Source: Strongylocentrotus droebachiensis (taxonomy: Eukaryota > Echinodermata > Echinoidea > Camarodonta > Strongylocentrotidae). Taken from it: a stretch of 64,000 bases of DNA. Position numbers and translations under genes: made by a program. Of this stretch, positions 1-10,278 are shown piece by piece; positions within the stretch are counted from its first letter, which is position 1; each line of letters opens with the position of its first letter. The notes beneath the pieces were generated by a model. That model saw only the letters and a program-made list of their open reading frames with translations. It did not search any database and was not told the origin of the DNA. The stretch is from positions 32,064 to 96,063 of the forward strand of contig JAVYIG010007877.1 in the NCBI GenBank assembly GCA_035222895.1, read 5' to 3'.

Positions 1-179
1 AATTGTATTGCAATGACTTAGAAGCTCTTGTTTGAGGTCCGCCCGACTTGCATACCTGGTTGCCTGATATATTAGATGCCAATGTTTTGTACAAATGCTC
101 TAATATGTCTGGATTAGCATGCCTGAAGAAAGGATAAAATAGAGCCCCGTGAATTGGCACGGGGTACAACCGAGAGATA
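1..179. other. unassigned left edge
   Basis: No gene is visible. A small perfect hairpin lies at about 144-162 (CCCCGTG, spacer AATTGG, CACGGGG). Confidence 0.3.
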
Positions 180-668
180 AACTGAGGTCCACTGGCTATT
201 CATAAGGACTGCTATTCAGAAGGGTTATTATTCATAAGATCGCTATTTAAAATCGAAGAATAACGTCGCTATTCATAATACAAAACCGGGTCGTTATTCA
301 TAGTTCCCTATTCATTATGAGAAAAGAAGAGGGTCGCTATTCTCTTTTCGTTTTATGAATAGCGAACCTAATTTCGTATTACGAACAACGGTCCTTATGA
401 ATAGTGACAACCAATCTAAAATGAATAGCGACCCTCTCCAGAATTGATTTTATGAATAGCGATCCTCTTCTTGGATTATAAATAGCCGTCCTTATGAGTA
501 ATGACCCTCAATGTGAATTATGAACAGAGACCCTCATCTCACATTATGAATAGCGGTCCTTGTGAATAACGGTCCTTATGCCTTTAGGAATTTTAGGAAT
601 AGCGGTCCTCCACGTATGGGAGGTTCCACGTTATGAATAGCGGTCCTTATTACCGAGGTAATCCGGAT
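180..668. repeat. GAATAGCG repeats in inverted orientation
   Basis: A short word of the type TTATGAATAGCGGTCC recurs many times. To the left of about 340 it reads mainly as its complement (CGCTATTCATAA). To the right it reads as ATGAATAGCG. The block is therefore a degenerate tandem repeat folded around a centre near 330-350. No coding capacity is seen and no known family was recognised. Confidence 0.7.
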
Positions 669-675
669 AGACTTA

Positions 676-1447
676 TGCTACGTTTACGATATGTTCCCGG
701 CGGCCACCGTGGACAAAACGGGACAGACGTGAGACAACGTGGGGGACGGATGGCCAAACGTGACAGGCCGTGATTGCCGTGGATGCCGGGTCAGATTTTT
801 AAACTGTCAACAAATTTGCCAAGGCAGTCACGGTGCGGATGAGAAACCTAGTAGTAGTAGGCCGCAGTAAAACGGGGTGAACGCAACAAAACGTAACAGT
901 ACGTAATAGGCCGTAACAAAACGTGGAGACAGTCCGTAATGGGACGCGCCTACGCGCTTAGGCGCGTTGCGTTCTACTACGGTCTTACGGCGACTGACAT
1001 GATGCGCTGGTCTCAGGATACAATGATTGCTACTGCTTGGAAGGCCTTTTTAATACCGTGGGCAGTTGGGCACAATCGTGCTTCAAAGCTGCGCGGCGTC
1101 CACGTTTCATCCGTAGAAAGCCTAGACAGAACGTGAAAAACGTGTCTGACCTTGATCAAAACGTGTGAAACGTGAGGGACCCCATCAGAACGTGATGGGG
1201 CGGCAGGAAACGTACTTGCATCCGTGGTAGACCGCAGGCTGAACTGTAGTGTGCCTTGGAGCCTCCGGGACAGCATCCCCATTCCCTCCCACGGCCCGTC
1301 ACGGAAACCGTGATAGACCGTGAGAAAACTTGGCAAGACGTAACAAAACTTGAATACAGAGATAAAAATGACCGAAATCCCATGGCGCACTACGTTTCGG
1401 GCAAACGGGGCTGCAGTGGCCGCCGGGAGCATAGTGTAAACGTAGCA
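676..1447. mobile_element. CGT-rich inverted-repeat DNA element, copy 1 (internally deleted)
   Basis: The ends are near-perfect inverted repeats: TGCTACGTTTAC followed by the CCCGGCGGCCAC block on the left, mirrored as GTGGCCGCCGGG and GTAAACGTAGCA on the right, with TA on both sides. The interior is full of short words such as AACGTG, CCGTGG and AAAACG, facing inward from both ends. It matches the longer copy at 60984-62314 along both flanks but lacks the TATA box and most of the reading frame found there. A non-autonomous derivative of a TA-targeting DNA transposon is likely; the superfamily is uncertain. Confidence 0.75.
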
Positions 1448-1523
1448 TAAGGCCTGTATCGATGTCGGGATGGATGTGATTTACATGTAGGGAGTGGCAA
1501 GACTGCCAATAAATACAGCCCGG

Positions 1524-1672
1524 CCCCCCCCCCCCCCCCGTATTGACTTTACACACCGGACTTTTGCTGAAAGGGGGGGGGGGGTGCTAAAAAAGGCTCG
1601 TATAACAAAAGAAAAAGGTCGACCCGTATTGACTTTATACACCGGACTTTTGCTGAAAAGGGGGGGGGGGGT
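1524..1672. repeat. duplicated unit bounded by poly-C and poly-G
   Basis: The segment CGTATTGACTTTAYACACC plus GGACTTTTGCTGAAA occurs at 1539-1573 and again at 1624-1660. Each copy runs into a poly-G tract of about 12, and the first is preceded by about 16 C. The short ORFs here are translations of these homopolymers. Confidence 0.7.
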
Positions 1673-1684
1673 CGCTTGGAACAC

Positions 1685-2679
1685 GCATATGCGTACCCTA
1701 AATAACACTGAGTGGGGGGCCGGGTCTATTAGACCACCTGTTATATTATGTTTGATATTTTGCCTGATCTTAAATAAAGCAGAATGACTTTGAACCGAAT
1801 ACAATTGGGCCTGCGTTCTTATGTTCTGGTTTCAATACATTTATTTCTACATCAAATTGCTGAAATGGGAAGGTTTCTTAATCAAAGGGTGTTGTGAATT
1901 TCGGCAGCGTGGTTGTTAAGGTCAATACATGCTCTCATACTAGTGCAAGGCGGGCATGTAATTGTCGGAAAACAAGAGAAAAGTCGATGTAATTTTATAT
2001 TTTAACTCATATTTTGTGGAGTGTGTAAATGAAAAAGTAAAATAAGAAGTTACATTTTCAGAAAGATTAGTTGCCAATAAGACTTATCATAATGTTGAAT
2101 TTCATTATCTTTAATTATAGAAAGATAAATGGGTACAAGGACAACGCGGTTAATGACCTGGACTTTGTATGCAGAATATTTCCACGAATATCTTTAATCA
2201 TTGGTTTATTATAGAGTTGAATTTTGGAAAAGTGGGTATGATTATTCTGAGTGTCTGCTTGTGACATAGGAATCTTGCTTCATTAATTGACATAACTCAG
2301 ATAAATGGGAGGCAATTTAGTTTCATGAAGACGTAGAGGGCGTGTTCATGTAAACATTCCATTTAAAGATGGAGGTGCCCATGCCCATGTTATGGTATAA
2401 AATGTTTATGGTATTTATCTGTATAAAAGTTGAACAATTATTCCCAATGGATAATACAAGTTGTGTAAGTAAATAGTACATTATGTTTGTTTATCAAAAC
2501 TTAATAGCAATTTATAAGTCGATGTAAATGATTTGATTAACTTATTTTATTTAGACAAAGACAGTAGCCTACTGTAGACTGAACAGAAGTGGATTTAGTA
2601 ATCTTGTACTTTGTAGTTATGAATGTTTGTTCTTTATCTCTTTAGCTGGACCTCTGTAAGGAATCATGAATCAGGATGA
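1685..2679. other. AT-rich intergenic DNA
   Basis: No ORF of note, RNA gene or recognisable repeat was seen. Confidence 0.4.
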
Positions 2680-3007
2680 CCAGGGGGGTGTTTCACAAAG
2701 ATCCCAAGTTGAACTTATCTCTAAGTTGGACTTAACAATTATGGAAATCCGTTAGCATCTATGACAATATTTTGTAAAAGTTATTTTATATGGCATCAAA
2801 TGTTGATTCAAATCATTAATATTTCTTATTATCAAGGAGATATCATGTTCTTGATGAGGAATTTATAAAAAGTCTAAAATACTTGAATTTTCAAATTTAA
2901 ATATATTTTATTTTAAGGCTACAAATTGCTCTCCATAACTCCATAAGTCCAACTTAGAGTTAAGTTTGACTTCGGATCTTTGTGAAACGTCCCCCCCCCC
3001 CCCCTGG
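2680..3007. mobile_element. short inverted-repeat element (hAT-like MITE)
   Basis: Left end CCAGGGGGGTGTTTCACAAA and right end TTTGTGAAACGTC plus a C run and CCTGG form an inverted repeat of about 60 bp. The inner part pairs AAGTTGAACTTA and CTAAGTTGGACTTA with their complements. The interior is AT-rich and non-coding. GGGTGTTTCACAAAG ends are typical of abundant small hAT-type elements. No clear 8-bp target duplication was found, so the family is inferred. Confidence 0.6.
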
Positions 3008-3330
3008 TTTCCTGCAGGTTCTAGACGTGTCGGTGGTTGGTGACCACCAGTAGCCTTTTGACTTTGGATAGGCATTCATTTCTGTACATGTATTTCAAAA
3101 TTGTACTTTGGATAATTGGTTAAAACATTTTAACTGTGTTAAATAACTGCTTAGGAATATATTTCAGTGAAGACTAGTTGTTTCCAGAAATTATTGTGTC
3201 ATACATAATATAATATATGTATGCATATTCATATTGACTCTAATATTTAATCAAGGGATTTTTTTTTCTATATTCTTCATATGAATTTCCTTATTCTAGC
3301 TTTAGTGGTCTACTAGATTCTTTAACTGTA

Positions 3331-3662
3331 AAGCCCCAGTCCCATATAAAGCCGGACCAGCACGGACGAGCACGGACCACTCCGGACCATCCCAGACCAT
3401 GGTCTGGGGTGATCCGGGATGGTCCGGGATGTTTTGTTAAAAAAAGTGTGATGCTTTAAAAGCTACAGTCCCATATACGTCCCGGACCATCCCGGAACCC
3501 ATCCGGGGTGATCCGGGATTAGGTCCGTATTGACACCGTGTTGGCACCGGGGTGGTCCTGGATGGTCCTGGATGGTCCTGGGCGGTCAATAACTCACTCC
3601 CGGACTGCCACGGATCAACACGGACCGCCCCGGCGCCACTACGGATGACCCCGGACCCAGCA
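3331..3662. mobile_element. GGACC-rich repeat interrupting a Penelope-like relic
   Basis: The block carries two direct copies of AAAGCYMCAGTCCCATATA (near 3331 and 3459) and many GGACCA, GATCCGGG and GGTCCTGG words. Its right edge cuts a minus-strand reading frame after residues typical of a Penelope-like N-terminus, so it probably inserted there. The exact termini are unclear. Confidence 0.45.
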
Positions 3663-4041
3663 CGGTGGCAATTATTTCGGTAGCTGGAATCCGTCTAGGG
3701 GAGACGGCAAAGCCGAGGCCTTTCTTAAGAATCTCTTCTTCCGAAGAAGTGATCATTCTAGAGGATAGGTTAATAACCCACTTCTCCTCATTCGCTAATG
3801 AGGGCACCGTCCTGCTCGACTTTGGCTGTGTAAGTTTATCAAATTTCGTTTGTTGTCTCGTTTTACATTTCATGAAGACATCTCGGTAGATATCTTCATT
3901 AACCTTCACTATCTCATCGCTATGTTGGGGGACTAAGTTCGATATGACTTCGGCCTTCAAAGTTTCATATTCGGTCTTGGCCGAGCCAAGAGTGCGTCTG
4001 GTTAGAAAAATCCGTTCTTTTAAGAAAGAATCACTGAGCAT
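3663..4041 (-). pseudogene. Penelope-like element, N-terminal part of the polymerase ORF, truncated
   Basis: The minus-strand frame starts with a methionine at 4041 and includes the stretches KWVINLSSRMITSSEEE and KKGLGFAVSPRRIP, followed by TEIIATV. A 'NLS...LT..E..LLxKGLxF...P' block of this kind precedes the reverse transcriptase in Penelope-like elements. The frame then runs into unrelated GGACC-rich DNA at 3662. No RT palm motifs or GIY-YIG domain are seen further on, so this is a 5' fragment. The upstream flank (4060-4600) has features of a Penelope terminal repeat. The family call is from recalled motifs and was not searched. Confidence 0.55.
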
Positions 4042-4326
4042 AAGAGGGACGTCAGACTCCGTCGAACTGACAACTCAGCCGTAGCCGAACATGCTTGGGA
4101 CAACCAGCATCAACCAGACTGGGACGGGGTTCAGTGCCTTTCCCAAGAACGGCATTGGTATACACGGAGGGTAAAAGAAGCTATCAATATCCGTCTCAAT
4201 CCTAATAATTTCAACAGAGACAACGGGATCGATATCCCCGAATTTTGGATGCGGACGATACGCCGCCATGACACTCGCCGTCCTGCCAGCCAACAACGGT
4301 CGATTCCATTCAGCAGACGGCCCGAG

Positions 4327-4452
4327 CCAGCGGCCCGTTGATTGGTCGAGTACCGTATGCGTCGGCCAATAGGCCTGGTGCATCAGCCGAACCAGCGGCC
4401 GAACCAGCGGCCTTGGTGATTGGTCGATCACCGTGTGCGTCGACCAATAGGC
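4327..4452. repeat. tandem duplication in a Penelope-like 5' region
   Basis: Two copies (about 4327-4374 and 4404-4452, period about 77 bp) share CCAGCGGCC, GATTGGTCGA, ACCGTRTGCGTCG and CCAATAGGC. The long minus-strand ORF at 4075-4623 simply reads through this repeat and is not considered a gene. Confidence 0.6.
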
Positions 4453-4545
4453 TTTGGGCGTTATTGTTCCAATTATCGATCGAATTTTAGACCGCTTTAC
4501 GGTCCTCCCGTAAAGTATAAAAGACCCTTGCTTACAACAGTTTTT

Positions 4546-4588
4546 ATCACCTGACGAAGTATTGCAGTAGCATACGAAACGTCGTGAT
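4546..4588 (+). ncRNA. hammerhead-ribozyme-like motif
   Basis: In order, the sequence holds ATCAC (stem I), CTGACGA (core CUGANGA), GTAT with ATAC (stem II, 9-nt loop), GAAA (core), C with G (a one-pair stem III), TC (the cleavage-site pattern), and GTGAT, which pairs perfectly with ATCAC. Minimal hammerheads with a very short stem III are known in Penelope-like terminal repeats. Here the motif lies beside a Penelope-like fragment but on the opposite strand to its ORF. Activity is not shown. Confidence 0.5.
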
Positions 4589-4623
4589 CTTTTAGATTCC
4601 TTATTGACCACATTGCGAGACAA

Positions 4624-6058
4624 ACGAATATCACTAGCGATATTATTTTCGATACTATATCCGCAATGAGTAATATATTTAGCATTACATAGTGTGTGTT
4701 TATATCTGCTATTAAAACTAAGAGATGTTCTTGTGCACCTTTCATTTAATGCATCCCCCTCCCTGGATTTGGTTTGTATTGCTTGGCAGAGTGATCATGG
4801 TGTACCCAGTATGACAACGTCAATAAATTTTAAGAAAGAAAAACAATATTTGGTTGATTTGAATGAGTACAAAGATGTGGATATCTAAATCTATTTAGTA
4901 TACATGAAATAATTCCAAAAAGATATTTTCGATTGCGTCCAGACAGAAAATAAACCGCCTTGATAGAAATATACAATATCCAAGTGAAAGGCAATTGTGT
5001 AGGTCTGATTAGTTTAACAGCCTGGCCAGCGATTGTGGAGTATTATATATAAATGATCAGTGATGCAAGAGGTTGCGTTGTTGACTTATGTTTGCCTGGA
5101 AGCTTTAGGTTAAAGCGCCCTAACACAACGGTGCTGATAAAGTGTAGTGTTTTCATAGGTTTCGTATTCTATGATTATTATTTCGCGTTATATCAAGATG
5201 ATGGTGACACGTTCATTTGGTTCATAGAACTACGGTCTACCTGGACACTCATGGAAATCAAACGCCCTCTCTCATCGTTACTCGTGTGTACCATATACAA
5301 ATCAAATGACCAATACTGTAAGGCTGATTTGAGCCAACATTGAGTCATATATAATGATGCGACATTAATTTGTTTTCTGGACCTAATTTAAGGAGTCTGA
5401 CCACTTAATCGAAAGTACCCGAGACCGAATATGAACACAGTTTTGCGAGACCGAAGGCCCGCGAGACCGTACGTGTAAATCATACGCCGCAATTGCTAGC
5501 CCGTATTTCTGGTGTGTATGGTTGACAAAATATAAATTTGTTAATTTATAAGAAATAAACAAAATCACTTTCTATTCAAGTAATAAGCTACCAGTTATGG
5601 AAAAGAAGTTACGAGATAACTATCCGTGTCGTTGCATGTAAATAGCGAATTCTGGTATAATCCTCTAGTTATTGACAGGCTAGCATCTTGTTCCCTGCCT
5701 CTTGTTGGACATGTGCACAATTTTATTGTACTATTTAAATAAAGCTTCATAACATAATTGATTCTCGAAGAATTGTATCTTTTATTTGTCTTCGTCTGAT
5801 CTAATAACTGGTATGTCACTGTGACCATCTATCGCGGCATCATTCATGAACGGTTAAAATGTTGTGTATTCTGTTGGTACATGTTTTCGTCAATTGTTTT
5901 TATTTTTGTATTTATTACAATTTGTATTAATATTATTTATTTTTTGTGAGGGGGGAGACTTGAAGCTGCGGCCGCTAATTATTTTACCCATGCGTAAGCC
6001 GCTCTAGATCCTACCCAGAAGTCAGTGCTTCCGAAACCTTAAACCAATACATCCATGA
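4624..6058. other. unassigned intergenic DNA
   Basis: A 96-codon frame at 5053-5343 (plus) has no recognisable domain or signal and is treated as chance. Three close copies of CGAGACCG lie near 5423-5470. Nothing else is recognised. Confidence 0.3.
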
Positions 6059-6147
6059 CCAGGTGCGTAGCCAGGGAGGGAGGGGTGGTGGGGGCAGTAG
6101 CCCCAACCCCTCCCCCCCCCCCCCAACAAAAAAAAACGCCGGCCAAC

Positions 6148-6185
<38 letters not shown>

Positions 6186-7310
6186 AAAAGAATAAGAGGA
6201 CGTACGAAGAAAAAGGAACAGACAAAGAAGCATTTTTGAAAATTCAGACAAGGATTAAGAGTCGAGAACGATACAACGGATCGTCTTCTTTCTCCAATAA
6301 TTAAATGAAACGTCAAAGCTTTCGCGCTTCGCGCGGGAGGGGGAGGGGAACTGAATTTTGACAAGGATCAAGAGTCGAGAATGGTTTAACGAATCGTCTT
6401 CTTTCTCTAATAGTTTAATGAAACGTCAAAGAGGGGAGAAACTGAATTCAGACAAGGATCATGAGTCAAGAACGGTACAACGAATCGTCTTCTTTCTCTA
6501 ATAGTTTAATAAAACGTCAAAGAGGGGGAACTGAATTCAGACAAGCATTAAGAGTCGAGAACGGAAACAACGAATCGTCTATTTTCTCTAATAGTTTAAT
6601 GAAACGTCAAAGAGGAGGGAAACCGAATTCAGACAAGGATTAAGAGTCAAGAACGGTACAACGAATCGTTTCATTTTCCTAATAATTTAAGGAAATGTCA
6701 AAGAGGGGGGGGAACTGAATTCAGACGAAGATTAAGAGTCAAGAACGGTACAACGTATCGTTTTCTTTCTCTCTCTCTCTCTCTAAGTGCCATATCGATT
6801 GACTTTGGCAATCATGCTGTTCCACAACCCTCGGTTCCTAGCCTTCTGTATTAGTACCACTCCCAGTTCTTTCACTCCTCTCTCTTCCAACAATTTCTGC
6901 AGACTGTCCATCCAAAGTATCCTCCTTCTTCCCCTACTCCTTCTTCCCACAATTTCTTTCTCTAATAGTTCAATAAGACGTTAAAGAGGGAGGGGAAACT
7001 GAATTCAGACAAGCATTAAGAGTCGAGAACGGTACAACGAATCGTTTTCTGTATCTATTAGTTTAATGAAACGTCAAAGAGGGGTAAACTGAATTCAGAC
7101 AAGTATTAAGAGTCGAGAACGGTTCAACGAATGTTCTTCTTTCTCGAATAGTTTAATGATAACGTCAAAGAGGGGAAAAAACTAAATTCAGACAAGTATT
7201 AAGAGTCGAGAATGGTTCAACGAATCTTCTTCTTTCTCGAATAGTTTAATGTAACGTCAAAGAGGGAGAAACTGAGTTCAGACAAGGATTAAGAGTCGAT
7301 ACAACGATTT
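6059..7310. repeat. minisatellite of about 90 bp, apparently derived from a hAT-type repeat
   Basis: About ten units repeat the order AATTCAGACAAGGATTAAGAG, then AACGGTACAACGAATCG, then TCTAATAGTTTAATG, then AACGTCAAAGAGGG, spaced about 90 bp apart (near 6279, 6388, 6479, 6569, 6660, 6750, 7036, 7125, 7216 and 7304). The left edge, CCAGGTGCGTAGCCAGG with poly-C, GA repeats and GCGCTTCGCGCGGGAG, resembles a common hAT-type repeat. A related single stretch (GAATTCAGACAAGGATTCAG) sits in the element at 58220-59384. A (GA)n run lies at about 6148-6182. Confidence 0.75.
6783..6945 (-). pseudogene. LINE reverse transcriptase C-terminal scrap inside the minisatellite
   Basis: The minus strand can be read as GRRRILWMDSLQKLLEERGV followed by KELGVVLIQKARNR and GLWNSMIAKV. 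This resembles the 'RR..W.D....W.......L...A.DR..W' tail at the C-terminus of several LINE reverse transcriptases. It interrupts the regular 90-bp spacing between units near 6750 and 7036, so it entered the array after it began to expand. The clade is not determined. Confidence 0.4.
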
Positions 7311-7637
7311 TAGAAAAGTACTTTTATGCGAACCATCTCCGGTCAGGTGTAAAACTCAAGCTTTACCTTGATATTTGACAAGACAACTGCCCTTTCCAAG
7401 GGTTCACTCTCCGTGATATACGGAAAACCATCAAGTAAGCACTTAAATAGATGTAACCAACAGATTTCCCGCGCCATTATAATTTTGTCGTGTAAACGTG
7501 AATTCATATTTTATGGAAAATCCTATTATATGGTTTCCCTACACCCTACAACGTTTATTTTGTGAGGCGATCAGAGACTGCTAGGTATTACTAGAATATC
7601 GCTTGAAGCTGTCTCTATATCAGTTTCCTATGCAATC
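7311..7637. other. 5' flank of the plus-strand GPCR
   Basis: This is non-repetitive DNA between the minisatellite and the GPCR start. No TATA box at a usual distance or other promoter signal is convincing. Confidence 0.3.
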
Positions 7638-8657
7638 ATGGGAACATGTCCTGAAATCAACTCAACGGCGCCAGAGGATGTGGAACTGGACTTTGTGATT
7701 TTGCGTTACATTCATTCATTGTACATGTTAATATCGTGTGTATTTTCCGTCGTAGGAAACGTGTTCAATATCCTCGTACTCTTAAAACTTACAAACATAA
7801 GCGAATCCCGGAAGATTTTATTTCTGTTTTTGTCCTTATTTGATCTCATGAGTGGCCTTTCTTTAATACCATCCATTCCCGCGTCGTTTCTGAACAGATG
7901 GCCGTTCCGAATTGAAATTTGTTTCTTCTGTTCATATATGTTGTTGACAAGTCTGGGCATCTCAAACGCGTTGATTTTATTTCTTGCAGTCGATTGCTAC
8001 ATAGCTGTCAAATACCCGTTCAAGTATCCTTCATGGGTGACTAAAAGACGGACTATAACGCAATGTTTGCTGATGGTTGCGTTCATGTACCTTGTAACAA
8101 CGGTAGAATTTTATGTAGTCAGTTGCGACCCTTCTTTCGATCTACGGCTCTATCGCGGGGTTGGTATGTGTCTGATGGACTTTGAAAGAAGGAGCATGGT
8201 CACCTATGTTGTGTTCGTATACAGCATCATGATGTTCCCCACAGCTCTCTTGGTACTTGGTATGCAGGCCAGTGTTGCTCATACAGCAAGGATTCAGGCG
8301 CGTCGCATTGGGGACCTGCAAGTAAGATTCGACGCAACACGTGTCGTTGACAACACAATGCCTCAGCGATTGCGCCAAAAGCGACAGACAAATGAGCTAA
8401 AAGGAGTCTACGTCTGCCTTGTAGTATCTATTTGCTTTTTTGCAGGCTGGTTACCGACGGCAGGATTTCAAATCTACTTGTTCCTTTCCAGGAAAACAGG
8501 AAATAACATCTACCCCTTCGCGTGGCTCTCCACTGCCCAATGTTGGAACAATACCCTTGCCTACATGATCATCAAAAAGAATTACAGGCAGACACTCAAA
8601 TCGCTTTTGGAGTCAATGTCCAGATATATTTGTTACAAACCATGGGCCTCTGGTTAA
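7638..8657 (+). CDS. orphan rhodopsin-class GPCR, single exon
   Basis: A 339-residue seven-helix receptor of normal class A length, predicted in the plasma membrane. The short extracellular N-terminus has one N-glycosylation site (NST, residue 8). TM1 carries the GN pair (residues 40-41), TM2 has LSLFDLMSG with the conserved Asp69, and TM3 ends in DCYIAVKYPFKY. The DRY motif is therefore DCY (119-121): the arginine is replaced by cysteine. TM6 has FFAGWLPT in place of the usual CWxP, and TM7 ends NTLAYMII where NPxxY is expected. The third intracellular loop is basic (about 220-260). The ATG sits in CAATCATGG and the frame has no intron. It is not close to the minus-strand GPCR family at 19-45 kb. 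Receptor identity is clear; ligand and subfamily are unknown. Confidence 0.85.
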   Translation: MGTCPEINSTAPEDVELDFVILRYIHSLYMLISCVFSVVGNVFNILVLLKLTNISESRKILFLFLSLFDLMSGLSLIPSIPASFLNRWPFRIEICFFCSYMLLTSLGISNALILFLAVDCYIAVKYPFKYPSWVTKRRTITQCLLMVAFMYLVTTVEFYVVSCDPSFDLRLYRGVGMCLMDFERRSMVTYVVFVYSIMMFPTALLVLGMQASVAHTARIQARRIGDLQVRFDATRVVDNTMPQRLRQKRQTNELKGVYVCLVVSICFFAGWLPTAGFQIYLFLSRKTGNNIYPFAWLSTAQCWNNTLAYMIIKKNYRQTLKSLLESMSRYICYKPWASG

Positions 8658-8847
8658 TTCCTTTTTTTATAAAAACAAATGTACTGTATTTCATCTGACT
8701 TTTATTTCCCCCCCCCCCCCCACTAATATTTGTGTGTAGGGAAATGCATTGTTATCCCGGAATCCTTTTTAATAATCATGGAAAATCATGCAAATGTATG
8801 ATTTTAGTGTATCTGAAAGTTATCAGTAATATCGGCTTCATTGAGAT

Positions 8848-8853
8848 AATAAA
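8848..8853 (+). promoter_or_regulatory. candidate polyadenylation signal for the GPCR
   Basis: AATAAA occurs about 190 bp after the stop codon in otherwise non-coding AT-rich DNA. It is a common hexamer, so this is only a candidate. Confidence 0.3.
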
Positions 8854-10278
8854 AACACACATGTGGAGTGGTTCAGGATTGAACAATGTGGATGTCAAAT
8901 AGAGTTATTGTATGTATGCATTATCCTTTGACGTTTTAATCTGTAGTAATTGACGGATGGGGTTACGCAAGTTTTACTATTTCAAACTCATTTTGTGTCG
9001 TCGTAGAAGTGATTGCTCATGAAACATTCATTATTAGTGTATTTTCAATTTACAAACGAATTGTTATCAACTTTAACTTATATTATTAATAGATTTGTAA
9101 GTCGAACAAAACGTTAATGCATTTCAATGAAATTCAATGGACGGAATAAATGCTTATTAAACTGTATGAAATTTACTTGTAACCCCAACAACAGGAAGTA
9201 CGCTAAAAGAATGTTCGAATAGCATTCAGAAGAGGTTTAGAATGAAGGAAGGAGGCAAAGATAGGGACTGATAGAAAGATGATGAAGAGATGTAATCATA
9301 AATGAAGATGCATCGGCAAAGAGACGGAGTGGGGGTATTATATACAGAAAGGGAAAGCGAGAGAAGTGTAGAGAGTGAGGGAGAGAGAAACATGAAAAGA
9401 AGGGGAAAAGAAAGATTTGAAGGGAGAAATGGATAGAAGGGAATAACAAAACAACAAAAAAGAAAGACAGAAAGAAGATTTTGTTTAGGAGCCAGTGAAA
9501 GCAAGGATTGAGAAGAAAAATCAATATGATTTCTTTCTCAGGCGAGAAAAAAGGCTGATTTTCGTTTTGTAGGTGACTCCCTAGTTGGCAAATGTTTCAT
9601 GCAAAATGGCCATCGTAGTCTATATTAATTTATTTTATTCCAGATGGTCTAATCTTGGGATGTGACGGTTAAGGAATCGCAGATAATTTCGCATTTCCCC
9701 AACTTTTTGAAGACTCACACCGCTCGGCGAATCAAATGTTTACCTGATAAACTAATCAAAACTGCTTTTTGAAGAAAAAAAACTTACTTGCTATATTTCT
9801 TTGTTCATATTGTGATTTCTCTCAAATGGGGAAGCAGTCGGATTTAAAGACATTAATCAGTTGGCATTTAGCACGTTTATGGAGTTGATTTTCAAACACG
9901 TACCGCATTTCACAGTCAATCTGTAGACAAAACTCCAACTTGGCATTTTGAATCAGTCTATAGGCTGACATTTCATTAGAATACACATATCAATGTTATT
10001 TATTACCTCATATAATTTAAGAGCTAATGTAGCATTATTTTGATCGACAACCTCACTTCCGAAATTCAGATCATAAGAGGTTTTTTAATTTGTATCGCGG
10101 TGACTATGGAAACGTCACGCTTCAAATAATGTGCATATTGGAGAAGAGTCATGGGATATATTTGTGGTTATTAAAATCGGAAAGCGTCTTTTTTTATACG
10201 GGATGATATGCAAGTCATGATTATAACATTATTACACAATCTTTGCTCTTTGAGAATAAATGAATAATAATAATAATA
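8854..10278. other. intergenic DNA with a purine-rich tract
   Basis: The plus strand from about 9230 to 9510 is almost pure purine (GAAGG, GAGAGA, AAAGAAAG). The minus-strand ORFs over it are low-complexity and rejected. A (TAA)n run at 10262-10278 borders the next element and is probably the tail of the L2-like LINE that ends at 13052. Nothing else is recognised. Confidence 0.4.

Noticed and set aside
1013..1804. Overlapping ORFs on both strands in the first CGT-rich element and poly-C region
   Set aside because: They cross inverted repeats and homopolymers and have no family features.
4075..4623. 182-codon minus-strand ORF
   Set aside because: It reads through a tandem duplication and the hammerhead-like motif; it looks like untranslated Penelope-like terminal repeat.
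6011..6364. Minus-strand ORFs over the GA repeat and poly-C
   Set aside because: Composition is set by (GA)n, poly-C and poly-A; no domain.
6240..7310. Possible CRISPR-like array
   Set aside because: The whole 90-bp unit repeats with no unique spacers, and the genome is eukaryotic.
9226..9524. Two minus-strand ORFs of 92-95 codons
   Set aside because: Translations of a purine tract on the other strand; low complexity.
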